Origin: Roseobacter sp. GAI101
GTDB taxonomy: Bacteria > Pseudomonadota > Alphaproteobacteria > Rhodobacterales > Rhodobacteraceae
Reading direction: 5' to 3'
DNA: 64,000 bases
NCBI RefSeq assembly: GCF_000156335.1
Contig: NZ_DS999215.1
Location: 75,844-139,843 of the forward strand
Part shown: piece by piece, positions 24,938 through 32,243 of the stretch
How the letters are laid out: each line of letters opens with the position of its first letter
How positions within the stretch are numbered: the first letter of the stretch is position 1
Made by a program: the position numbers and the translations under genes
The notes under the pieces: generated by a model
Databases searched by the model: none
What the model was told of the DNA's origin: nothing
The model's input: only the letters and a program-made list of their open reading frames with translations

Positions 24938-25051
24938 ATGGCCCCTGTCACTGGTTTTCACGGCCCTTCGTCCTTTGGCGCGACCATTTTTGACAGGGCA
25001 TTCCTGTCGCGGGTGTGCATGGCGCTGTTCTGCGCGGTCATGATGCCATGA
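24938..25051 (+). CDS. 37-residue ORF coupled to arcA
   Basis: A small frame encoding [20 protein letters not shown] and then 17 more residues rich in Cys, Met and hydrophobics (FCAVMMP at the end). GAAAGGA lies 7 bases before the ATG, a far better ribosome site than the one before arcA. Its TGA overlaps the arcA ATG (ATGA at 25048-25051), the usual form of translational coupling. I recognise no family. It could be a leader peptide that brings ribosomes to arcA or a small membrane-associated protein. Coding is supported only by the ribosome site and overlap. Confidence 0.4.
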   Translation: MAPVTGFHGPSSFGATIFDRAFLSRVCMALFCAVMMP

Positions 25052-26271
25052 CCGGCGGGCTTGGTGTATATTCAGAGATCGGCAAACTGCGGACGGTCAT
25101 GGTGTCCCGCCCCGGTCTGGCGCATGAACGCCTGACCCCTGGTAATTGCGATGCACTGCTGTTTGACAACGTCTTCTGGGTTGATGAGGCCCGCAGGGAC
25201 CATTTCGAGTTTTGCGAAAGGATGCGGGACCGGGGTGTCGAGGTCTTGGAACAGCATGATCTTCTGACGGACATCCTGGGACAGCCCGACGCCCGCCAAT
25301 GGCTGTTGGACCGCAAGATCACCGAAGACCACATCGGCGTCGGCATGATGGACGAATTGCGCAGCTGGCTGAATGAATTGCCTCCCGCCCCCGTGACGCG
25401 GTTTTTGACGGGGGGGATCACGGTCAGCGATCTGCCATTCAAGCCGCACGGCATGTTCGGCAGGTTTCTCGGCCCTGACGGCTTTGTCCTGCCGCCTCTG
25501 CCCAATCTGCTGTTTGCCCGCGACAGCAGCAGCTGGATCTTTGGCGGGGTCACGCTGAACCCCATGCACTGGCCCGCACGCCAGCAAGAGACGTTGATCG
25601 CCGCCGCGATCTATCGGTTTCACCCGCGCTTTACAGGCGTGGCAAAGGTCTTGTGGGGTGATCCAGACCTTGATTTCGGCCCCGCCACGCTTGAAGGCGG
25701 AGACGTGATGCCGCTCGGCAAAGGTTGCGTTCTCATCGGGGTTGGCCAAAGGACGACGCCACAAGCAGCCGGGCAATTGGCGGTATCGCTTTTTGAACAG
25801 GGGGTCGCAGAACGCGTGATTGCCTGCCAGATTCCGGAGTCTCGTGCGGCGATGCATCTTGATACCGTGTTTTCGTTCTGCGACCGCGATCTTGTGACCA
25901 GCTTTACGCAGGTTGCGGACAAGATCAGGTGTTATTCGCTTTACCCAGATGACAAACACGTCCTGCGGGTGGTCAAGGACCCCGGCCATATCTTTGACGT
26001 GGTGCAACAGGCGCTGTCCATCCCGGCCTTGCGCATCATCGGTACCGGCGGTGATCACTTTGAACAGGAACGCGAACAATGGGACAACGGCAACAATGTT
26101 GTCGCCCTAGAGCCGGGCGTGGTGCTGGCCTATGACCGCAACGTTCACACCAACACGCAGCTACGGAAGGCGGGGATCGAAGTCATCACCACACGCGGTG
26201 CGGAACTAAGCCGGGGACACGGGGGTGGTCATTGCATGACCTGTCCCGTCTCACGCGATCCTGTGGCGTAG
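25048..26271 (+). CDS. arcA: Arginine deiminase
   Basis: 407 residues; hydrolyses arginine to citrulline and ammonia, the first step of the arginine deiminase pathway that yields ATP without respiration. Visible features: [23 protein letters not shown] at the start, [13 protein letters not shown], the catalytic His in [28 protein letters not shown], and the nucleophile Cys396 in [10 protein letters not shown]. The start at 25048 gives the usual family N-terminus; no ribosome site precedes it, but it overlaps a small ORF with a good one. Carbamate kinase follows after 115 bp. No ornithine carbamoyltransferase (arcB) is in the window. Confidence 0.95.
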   Translation: MTGGLGVYSEIGKLRTVMVSRPGLAHERLTPGNCDALLFDNVFWVDEARRDHFEFCERMRDRGVEVLEQHDLLTDILGQPDARQWLLDRKITEDHIGVGMMDELRSWLNELPPAPVTRFLTGGITVSDLPFKPHGMFGRFLGPDGFVLPPLPNLLFARDSSSWIFGGVTLNPMHWPARQQETLIAAAIYRFHPRFTGVAKVLWGDPDLDFGPATLEGGDVMPLGKGCVLIGVGQRTTPQAAGQLAVSLFEQGVAERVIACQIPESRAAMHLDTVFSFCDRDLVTSFTQVADKIRCYSLYPDDKHVLRVVKDPGHIFDVVQQALSIPALRIIGTGGDHFEQEREQWDNGNNVVALEPGVVLAYDRNVHTNTQLRKAGIEVITTRGAELSRGHGGGHCMTCPVSRDPVA

Positions 26272-26386
26272 CACCATGGCACGCGATGCCGGGTCCTGGT
26301 CTTGCTTTGGCCTTTACGGCGCTAAACCACTGCCGCCCGATCATACGATCGGCAAGACCGGATTGGTCACAACATGGGGGACTTGA

Positions 26387-27292
26387 ATGCGTATTGTCGT
26401 TTCCCTGGGCGGAAATGTCCTGTCAAAGCGGGGTGAGGCCCTGACGGCCGCGATCCAGCGGGCCAGCATCCGCGTCGCGGCCCAATCCCTTGCCGGCCTG
26501 CTGGATGCGGGCCACGAGGTCGTCATCACCCACGGCAATGGACCGCAGATCGGTTATCTGTCGTTGCAGGGCGGGTCCTTTCCGCTTGACGTGCTTGGGG
26601 CTGAAACCGACGGCATGATCGGCTATGTGCTGCAACAGGAACTGGACAACGCCTATGCCCCGGCTGCCAACTATGCGACTCTTCTGACCCAGATCGAGGT
26701 TGACCCGAAAGACCCTGCGTTTCAGGCCCCGACCAAGTTCATCGGCCCGATTTATACCGAAAAGGACGCAGCAAGACTAAGCGCGCAACGCGGTTGGACC
26801 ATAGGGCAGGACGAGGGGCATTTTCGCCGCACGGTGCCATCACCACGACCCAAGCGGATCCTTGAACTTGATGTCATCCGCATGCTGCTGCGGCAAAAGG
26901 TGGTTGTCATCTGTGCAGGCGGGGGCGGCATTCCCGTTGTCCAGAAGCCTGACGGCACGCTGATTGGAATCGAAGCCGTCATCGACAAGGATCACGCCAG
27001 CGGGCTTCTGGCCCGTGCCCTGCATGCGGATGCCTTTTTGATGCTGACCGACGTAGAGGGCGTGTTTAGCGATTGGGGCATGCCCGATCAGGCCGTGATC
27101 AACCGCGCCACCCCGGACGGGCTTGCCGATATGTCGTTCCCTGCCGGTTCCATGGGCCCCAAGGTCGAGGCCGCGTGCGACTTTGTCCGTGCCACGGGCG
27201 GCTTTGCGGCAATCGGACGGCTTTCGGATTGTTCTACGCTGGTCGCGGGGTCGACGGGCACGCGGATCAGCTTGGCTACGACGGTGCCCTAG
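26387..27292 (+). CDS. arcC: Carbamate kinase
   Basis: 301 residues; transfers phosphate from carbamoyl phosphate to ADP, the ATP-forming step of arginine fermentation. The amino-acid kinase fold shows VVSLGGNVL, VITHGNGPQIGYL, GIEAVIDKDHASGLLA and LMLTDVEGVF, and near the end SMGPKVEAACDFV, all typical of ArcC. GGGGGAC lies 7 bases before the ATG. It follows arcA on the same strand. Carbamoyl phosphate would come from citrulline through a carbamoyltransferase encoded outside this window. Confidence 0.95.
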   Translation: MRIVVSLGGNVLSKRGEALTAAIQRASIRVAAQSLAGLLDAGHEVVITHGNGPQIGYLSLQGGSFPLDVLGAETDGMIGYVLQQELDNAYAPAANYATLLTQIEVDPKDPAFQAPTKFIGPIYTEKDAARLSAQRGWTIGQDEGHFRRTVPSPRPKRILELDVIRMLLRQKVVVICAGGGGIPVVQKPDGTLIGIEAVIDKDHASGLLARALHADAFLMLTDVEGVFSDWGMPDQAVINRATPDGLADMSFPAGSMGPKVEAACDFVRATGGFAAIGRLSDCSTLVAGSTGTRISLATTVP

Positions 27293-27319
27293 CACGAAGG
27301 TGCCTCGTTCCCTACCCTG

Positions 27320-27619
27320 TCAAACAGGCTCGTGCTGGGCCAGACGGCGCATGATGGTATCGCGTTCCTCAAGCAGGGCCAGCACCAGCGCGACGCCTGC
27401 CGTGTTGATCCCAAGATCACGGTTCAAGCGCCGGGCTTTCTTGGCCCGCACGATGTTCGTGCCGACAAAGCGCCAGTTGCCGCTGGTGCTGCCCACGGGT
27501 TCAAGCACGCCATGCTCTACCAGATCGACGACCCAGGTTTCGTCAGCATGGCAAAAACGGCACAGATCCTGCAATGACAACGCCTCAACCGTATCGCTTC
27601 GCAATGTGGTCTTTTTCAT
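27320..27619 (-). CDS. CbpM-like chaperone modulator (MerR-type fold)
   Basis: 99 residues. The pattern is LSLQDLCRFCHADETWVVDLVEHGVLEPVGSTSGNWRFVGTNIVRAKKARRLNRDLGINTAGVALVLALLEER, a MerR-like helix bundle that in CbpM binds and inhibits the DnaJ-like co-chaperone CbpA. A final coiled helix (LLEERDTIMRRLAQHE) follows. In most genomes it is adjacent to cbpA, but no J-domain gene is present on either side here. It is convergent with arcC (28-bp gap) and may act on a DnaJ protein elsewhere. Confidence 0.8.
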   Translation of the reverse strand: MKKTTLRSDTVEALSLQDLCRFCHADETWVVDLVEHGVLEPVGSTSGNWRFVGTNIVRAKKARRLNRDLGINTAGVALVLALLEERDTIMRRLAQHEPV

Positions 27620-27781
27620 CTTTCGGTTCCTCCAAAATGGGCGCGCGGATCACACAACCCACAGGGCGCTGCGTTCCGCCGCGAAGAACAGCAGGCGCGC
27701 TGACGTCCTCTGTGAACACCATCTGCCAACTGTCCGTTCATCCGGTTTCGCCCCACCGTGTCACGAAATTCAGGCCCGTAT

Positions 27782-27795
27782 TTGATCTGGATCAT
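27782..27795. promoter_or_regulatory. FNR/FixK-type box TTGATCTGGATCAT
   Basis: TTGAT-N4-ATCAT, one base off at the last position, 81 bp before the second universal stress protein gene. Confidence 0.55.
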
Positions 27796-27876
27796 TTGGA
27801 ATGCGAGCGGGCTGTGCCAGTTTGCACAATACCGCCTGCGCTGATTGGCCGGTGCCACTTTGGAATGGAGAACAAC

Positions 27877-28722
27877 ATGAAACGCCGGACAATCCTGTAT
27901 GTGATGACTGCTGACACCCCGGACAGCCAGATCAGCGATGCTGCCGAAGCAGCAGCGGCGGATGACAACCGCCTGCTTTGCCTGATACTGGGGGCAGCGC
28001 CCGTCTTGCCGGTGTATGCCTACGGCGTGGCCCCTTACGGCGGCATGAACATCCCCGACAACTGGCCCGAAATGGTCGCCGAGGCAAAGCAGGCCCAACA
28101 AGACCGGGTTCAGGAGGTCGAAGCGTTGCTGGCCCGAAGCAACACCTCGGGCGATGTCCAGTCAGCCTTGTGCGTGTCCGTTGATTTCAAACACCACGTC
28201 TCGCAGGTGGCGCGGGTAGCCGACGAGGCGTATTTTGCCGACAACCTGTCTGATACGCCCGAAATCCTGCGCGAATCCGCTGCCGGAATCCTGTTCCATT
28301 CGCCCATCGGATTTCGACTGAACGGGTCGCCCTCCCATAGCGCCAAACAGATCTTCGTGGCATGGGACAGCAGCAATGCGGCCGCGGCGTCCGTACATGC
28401 CGCCCTGCCCTTGTTGAAGGAAGCCCAGGAGGTCGTGATCGGCTGCATTGATCCGGTCATGACCGCCGAACGGGATGGCCAGGACCCCGGTACGGATGTT
28501 GCCGCATGGCTTAGTCACCACGGTTGCAAGGTCACGGTCTCGCAATTTCCCAGCGGCGGTCTGGACGTGGGGCAATGCATTCAGGACCGCGCCAAGGAGG
28601 TTGGGGCTGACCTTGTGGTCATGGGGGCCTACGGTCATGCGAGGATGATCCAAACCGTTCTAGGGGGCACCACACGATCAATGATCGAACAAAAGGCACT
28701 CCCCGTCTTTCTGGCGCATTAA
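27877..28722 (+). CDS. Tandem universal stress protein
   Basis: 281 residues from ATG 27877 (GGAG 6 bases upstream); an ATG 12 bp earlier is possible. Two UspA-like halves: the first, RRTILYVMTADTPDSQISDAAEAAA, is divergent; the second, KQIFVAWDSSNAAAASVHAALPLL to LVVMGAYGHARMIQTVLGGTTRSM, keeps the nucleotide-binding glycines. The first half has an insertion rich in Tyr, Pro and Gly (VYAYGVAPYGGMNIPDNWPE), seen in some alphaproteobacterial stress proteins. It is a paralogue of the protein at 23998. An FNR-type box lies upstream and a hairpin terminator follows. Confidence 0.88.
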   Translation: MKRRTILYVMTADTPDSQISDAAEAAAADDNRLLCLILGAAPVLPVYAYGVAPYGGMNIPDNWPEMVAEAKQAQQDRVQEVEALLARSNTSGDVQSALCVSVDFKHHVSQVARVADEAYFADNLSDTPEILRESAAGILFHSPIGFRLNGSPSHSAKQIFVAWDSSNAAAASVHAALPLLKEAQEVVIGCIDPVMTAERDGQDPGTDVAAWLSHHGCKVTVSQFPSGGLDVGQCIQDRAKEVGADLVVMGAYGHARMIQTVLGGTTRSMIEQKALPVFLAH

Positions 28723-28742
28723 CAAAGGCTTGAAGTCAGGAA

Positions 28743-28778
28743 AGGTGCGCCGGGCAAAGACTGATGCCTGGCGTACCT
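28743..28778. terminator. Stem-loop after universal stress protein gene
   Basis: AGGTGCGCCGGGCA and TGCCTGGCGTACCT pair over 14 positions, two of them G-U in RNA, around an 8-nt loop. It lies between the stop of the stress protein gene and the convergent DUF442 stop. No long T-run follows. Confidence 0.65.
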
Positions 28779-28817
28779 GTTGCAATCCTCATGACAGTAT
28801 GGGGGATACCCGCGGGA

Positions 28818-29249
28818 TCAACCCGTTGGCTTACCGCGATCTGTCGCCTGTCGCACGACATCTTTGACGTCATATCCCGCGTTCCTGGTGGCACTCAGTA
28901 TCTCGGACAGCGGCATGTCCTGCGCCTTGGCCAAAGACCACAACGCAGCCGACCGCATGCCCGTTCGGCAATAAGCCAGAATGGGCTTTGGCAGTATATT
29001 CAGTGCATTGCTGAATTCCGCCACTGACTCGTCATTGAAAATTCCGCCGGAAACGGGAATGTGGCGCATCTCGATCCCCTGTTTCTGCGCTTTGTTCGAC
29101 AGGTCCTGAAATCTGGGCTGGCCTGCGTCTTCGCCGTCGGGACGGTTGCAGATGATGGATCGAATGCCCTTGTCCCGCAGCAATGCAAAATCAGCCTCCG
29201 TGATCTGCGGCGCGATATAGAACTGGTCTGAAATTTCTTTGATATCCAT
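28818..29249 (-). CDS. DUF442/TIGR01244-family sulfurtransferase-like protein
   Basis: 143 residues with a dual-specificity-phosphatase-like fold. The active loop is AYCRTGMRSAALW, a C-x5-R motif; the Cys would carry a persulfide or phosphate. The N-terminal part (ISDQFYIAPQITEADFALLRDKGIRSIICNRPDGED) is the family hallmark. In Blh proteins of Agrobacterium and Xylella this domain is fused to a metallo-beta-lactamase-fold persulfide dioxygenase; here it is a separate gene, 37 bp downstream of such a hydrolase. I infer that both act in hydrogen sulfide or persulfide oxidation. Confidence 0.88.
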   Translation of the reverse strand: MDIKEISDQFYIAPQITEADFALLRDKGIRSIICNRPDGEDAGQPRFQDLSNKAQKQGIEMRHIPVSGGIFNDESVAEFSNALNILPKPILAYCRTGMRSAALWSLAKAQDMPLSEILSATRNAGYDVKDVVRQATDRGKPTG

Positions 29250-29286
29250 AAATATCTCACTTTCTTAGGACGACTGATACCAGCGG

Positions 29287-30171
29287 TCAGATCGCGTTGA
29301 TCGGAACCTTGAGCATCAGCCTACTGCTTTTGGTCTTGGGCAAGGCACCGGCGCGCATGTTCACCTGAAGGGACGGCAGGATCAGCTTGGGAACGTCCAG
29401 CGTCGCGTCCCGTGCCTCGCGGAATTTTATGTAGTCCGCGCGGGTCTTGCCCTTGCCGACATGGATGTTGTTTGCCTTTTCTTCCGCCACAGTGGTTTCC
29501 CACATGAAATCGCGGTCATCGGGGGCATAGTCATGGCACATGAACAGGCGCATGTCGTCCGGCAGCGCCAGCACCCTCTGAATGGAATCGTACAGTTGCC
29601 CCGCGTCACCACCGGGAAAATCGGCGCGCGCAGACCCGCCATCGGGCATGAATAATGTGTCACCGACAAAGGCGGCATCACCGATCACATGCACCATGCA
29701 GGCCGGTGTGTGACCCGGTGTGTGGATCGCAAACGCGGACAAGCCGCCGATTTCATAGATATCACCATCCTTGAACAAGCGGTCGAACTGGGAGCCGTCG
29801 CGCTGGAAATCGGTGCCTTCGTCGAAGACCTTGCCAAAGGTGTCCTGCACGACGGTAATCTGGTCCCCGATCCCGATCTTGCCGCCCAGTTTGGATTGAA
29901 TATAGGGGGCCGCAGACAGATGGTCCGCATGCACATGCGTTTCGATCAACCACTCAAGCTTTAGCTTGTTTTTCTCGATATAGGCGATGATTTCGTCAGC
30001 GTGTTCATATGAAATCCGGCCGGCGGGATAATTGATGTCCATCACGGAATCAATCACGGCACATGAGGTCGATCCAGGGTCCATCACGATATGACTGATC
30101 GTGAAGGTCTGGGGATCGAAGAAGGATTCAATCTCGGGGTGGACATGCATGTTCGTCGGATGGTCTGACAT
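29287..30171 (-). CDS. Metallo-beta-lactamase-fold persulfide dioxygenase-like hydrolase
   Basis: 294 residues from the second ATG (30169-30171), which has GGAG 6 bases away. Metal ligands: ETHVHADHLSAAPYIQ (H-x-H-x-D-H), HTPGHTPACMVH, VGDTLFMPDGGSARADFPGG and MCHDYAPDDRDF. The last two motifs mark the ETHE1/Blh persulfide dioxygenase group, which oxidises glutathione persulfide to sulfite. It is the upstream partner of the DUF442 gene. An FNR-type box lies 96 bp upstream. It links low-oxygen physiology with sulfide handling, as do the sulfur importers at 9.4-10.5 kb. Confidence 0.9.
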   Translation of the reverse strand: MSDHPTNMHVHPEIESFFDPQTFTISHIVMDPGSTSCAVIDSVMDINYPAGRISYEHADEIIAYIEKNKLKLEWLIETHVHADHLSAAPYIQSKLGGKIGIGDQITVVQDTFGKVFDEGTDFQRDGSQFDRLFKDGDIYEIGGLSAFAIHTPGHTPACMVHVIGDAAFVGDTLFMPDGGSARADFPGGDAGQLYDSIQRVLALPDDMRLFMCHDYAPDDRDFMWETTVAEEKANNIHVGKGKTRADYIKFREARDATLDVPKLILPSLQVNMRAGALPKTKSSRLMLKVPINAI

Positions 30172-30266
30172 CGTTTTCTCCATTCCGGGCTTTGGTCAAA
30201 AGCGAGAGCCGCCGAATGCGGACTTGGGTGACCAGATCACACTGGGTTGAAATGCCCCGCCTCGGG

Positions 30267-30280
30267 TTGAGATTTATCAA
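30267..30280. promoter_or_regulatory. FNR/FixK-type box TTGAGATTTATCAA
   Basis: TTGAG-N4-ATCAA on the plus strand (TTGATAAATCTCAA on the minus), 96 bp before the persulfide dioxygenase-like gene. Confidence 0.6.
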
Positions 30281-30314
30281 TGGCGCAGCAGTGAGATGAA
30301 GGATGCGACAGCGG

Positions 30315-31145
30315 TTATTCCAGATAGGAAATGTCGGTCACATCCGCGATGAAGAACGGAAAATACCTGTCAGTACCAAAGAAGTTTCCCGCTTCGACAT
30401 GGGTCGGAACCCGGTACCCCTGAAAGCTTTGAAATTTTGACAGAAACCCGCCAAACGGCTGTTCCTGATACTGTTTCTCTGGATTCGCGTTGCTCCAACG
30501 CGGGAAAGTCACACTTAGGGGCTGACCATCCGTATCGACCGTGACGTCAACGCTTTGCGTCATGGTACCGTGGCGGACAGTTACCTTTGCCACATCCGGC
30601 CCGACTGGCTGCCACGTCACACCCCGCCCCGGCAATACCGCAGCAGGGGTCCAGAAAACAGCTTCTGCCACCATGCGTCCGAAAGCGGCGCGGGCGTGAT
30701 CCTTGTCCCCTCCGGCGCGGGCGACGGGGACGATGCCCCCCATCCAGAACCGGGTCCACGCGGTGCTGTCAGACCCCGACATGGGCAACAAACCCGACTG
30801 CGTGCGCATTTTCCACACAAAGCCATGCGGCGACGCCAAGACCTGCCGCGCGCGCATTTCAAGATAGTCCGGCCGATCCTTGTCGCCCAGACTGAACAGA
30901 CCGGTCATCGACAGGTCGGCAACTGTCAAAAGCGGCGTTCCCTTTGCAATGGCGAACCGGAAATACCGCTGCGCGGGCTCCGGCAAATCTGCAACCATCG
31001 CGGGGTCAAACCGTCTGGGGGCCTGTGGCTGCAAGGCCAACAGGCGGACCATCTCCGTACGGTCCGCATCGTGATCACGCGAACGCCACCCCGCCAATAT
31101 GGCAAAGACAACCGCAAGCGACGCACCAAACAACGCCATTTTCAT
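30315..31145 (-). CDS. Uncharacterised exported or anchored protein (DUF6544-like)
   Basis: 276 residues. One hydrophobic segment at the N-terminus (MALFGASLAVVFAILAGW) acts as anchor or signal. The rest is a soluble beta-rich domain with LPEPAQRYFRFAIAKGTPLL, MRTQSGLLPMSGSDSTAWTRFWMGGIVPVARAGG and GNFFGTDRYFPFFIADVTDISYLE. The pattern resembles the DUF6544 family, whose function is unknown. It is 42 bp after the small proline-rich gene and in the same direction as the persulfide genes downstream, so it may be part of that operon. Confidence 0.65.
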   Translation of the reverse strand: MKMALFGASLAVVFAILAGWRSRDHDADRTEMVRLLALQPQAPRRFDPAMVADLPEPAQRYFRFAIAKGTPLLTVADLSMTGLFSLGDKDRPDYLEMRARQVLASPHGFVWKMRTQSGLLPMSGSDSTAWTRFWMGGIVPVARAGGDKDHARAAFGRMVAEAVFWTPAAVLPGRGVTWQPVGPDVAKVTVRHGTMTQSVDVTVDTDGQPLSVTFPRWSNANPEKQYQEQPFGGFLSKFQSFQGYRVPTHVEAGNFFGTDRYFPFFIADVTDISYLE

Positions 31146-31187
31146 GGGGCAGGCCCTGCCTGAACCAAACCGCCGTTCATCAACTTG

Positions 31188-31421
31188 CTAGACTGGAAAA
31201 TTGCCGTTTTCAAAAGGGTCATACATCGGGTCCTCCGGATGATTGGAGGGCTCTGGAACTTCCGGCGACGCGGGGTCCGTCGCGGGGTCCATTGGCTGTG
31301 GATCCTCTGGCAGTCCCGGTTCCTTTTCGGGATCGACGGGCATGGGGGCTTCCTTGGGGGGATCTTTTGGCGTTTCTTCGGGCGGGTCGTCAGATGTGGG
31401 CCGTGGCGTTGACTGGGTCAT
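31188..31421 (-). CDS. Small proline/acid-rich disordered protein
   Basis: 77 residues, about one third proline, with many Asp and Glu and no hydrophobic core (PPEETPKDPPKEAPMPVDPE is typical). It should be disordered. AAAGGA stands 6 bases before the ATG, and a perfect FNR-type box lies 56 bp upstream of the start, so it is probably a real, regulated gene. The Pro-x-Asp/Glu repeats do not match a family I know. It heads a leftward run with the DUF6544-like and persulfide genes. Confidence 0.6.
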   Translation of the reverse strand: MTQSTPRPTSDDPPEETPKDPPKEAPMPVDPEKEPGLPEDPQPMDPATDPASPEVPEPSNHPEDPMYDPFENGNFPV

Positions 31422-31476
31422 GTCGCGTCCTTTCCGTGGGTCGCCACATGACTACCGCACGGCGCGGGTTGCCGAA

Positions 31477-31490
31477 TTGATCAGCATCAA
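31477..31490. promoter_or_regulatory. FNR/FixK-type box TTGATCAGCATCAA
   Basis: Perfect TTGAT-N4-ATCAA, the canonical FNR site, 56 bp before the proline-rich gene start. It lies after the stop of trxC. Confidence 0.75.
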
Positions 31491-31539
31491 TGACGCTTGC
31501 CTTTCGCAGGCAGAAACGGCGGAAGGATAAGAAATCTTT

Positions 31540-31974
31540 TCAAAGATGTTGGCGCACGAATGCTTCGATATCCGCCGCAGGGCGGGCACCGGACAGCCGC
31601 GCGATTTCCTTGCCCTTGGCATAGAGGATCAACAGCGGAATGCCCCTGATCTGCAACCGTTGGGAAACAGCCTGAAACTGCTGCGTGTCGATCTTGGCAA
31701 AACGGGCCTTGGACCGCAACGCTTTGGCCGCCGTCGCGAATTCGGGGGCCATCGTCCGGCACGGGCCGCACCAGGGGGCCCAGTAATCAATGATCAACGG
31801 CAGGTCGTCCGTCACCGTGGCTTTGTCATGCTGACGTTCCCCGATTGCAGCGACATCGCCAGTGACCAGCAGGGCACCGCATTTCGCGCATTTCGGACTG
31901 GCGTCAAGCTTGGCAGCGGGAAAACGGTTCGCCTGCCCGCAGGACAGACAGCTTAGTTTGAGAGTCTCCTTCAT
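31540..31974 (-). CDS. trxC: Thioredoxin TrxC (thioredoxin 2)
   Basis: 144 residues from the ATG at 31972-31974; AAAGGA is 9 bases upstream, while an ATG 9 bp earlier abuts the ribosome site. The N-terminal zinc-binding part has two CxxC pairs (LSCLSCGQ and SPKCAKCGA), the mark of TrxC. The thioredoxin fold follows with the active site WAPWCGPCRTMAPEF and the cis-Pro in IRGIPLLILY. It reduces disulfides in the cytoplasm, especially under oxidative stress. A perfect FNR-type box lies in the shared upstream region with the Lon-like gene. Confidence 0.93.
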   Translation of the reverse strand: MKETLKLSCLSCGQANRFPAAKLDASPKCAKCGALLVTGDVAAIGERQHDKATVTDDLPLIIDYWAPWCGPCRTMAPEFATAAKALRSKARFAKIDTQQFQAVSQRLQIRGIPLLILYAKGKEIARLSGARPAADIEAFVRQHL

Positions 31975-32114
31975 CGTCTGCATTCCTTTCCGCCATTGAG
32001 CTGTGTCTGTGATCTGGCCGCCTAAAGCCTCGTCCATCCCGCGTTTGTTACGGCAGGATCGCCGTGTCCATTTGACGACGATCAATCCGCCCCCGGAAAC
32101 AGGAACAATGCGAA

Positions 32115-32128
32115 TTGATACGTGTCAA
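32115..32128. promoter_or_regulatory. FNR/FixK-type box TTGATACGTGTCAA
   Basis: Exact TTGAY-N4-RTCAA, between divergent trxC (141 bp from its start) and the Lon-like protease gene (116 bp from its start). Confidence 0.7.
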
Positions 32129-32243
32129 TCAGGCAGGTCCGGAAATCTGTGAGAGTAATGACAGACAAGTGGCAGATATCAGGAGTTTTCTCATGCACCT
32201 CGTCCTTTCACGGCCTGATTTTCCACGGCTTCAATCGGCGTGA

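Noticed and set aside
26276-26386. 36-residue ORF ending next to the arcC start
   Set aside because: It has no ribosome site, the composition is unremarkable, and arcC has its own good site (GGGGGAC).
31243-31530. Glycine/serine-rich plus-strand frame over the proline-rich gene
   Set aside because: Mirror of the proline codons; it lacks a ribosome site, whereas the minus-strand frame has AAAGGA and an FNR box.
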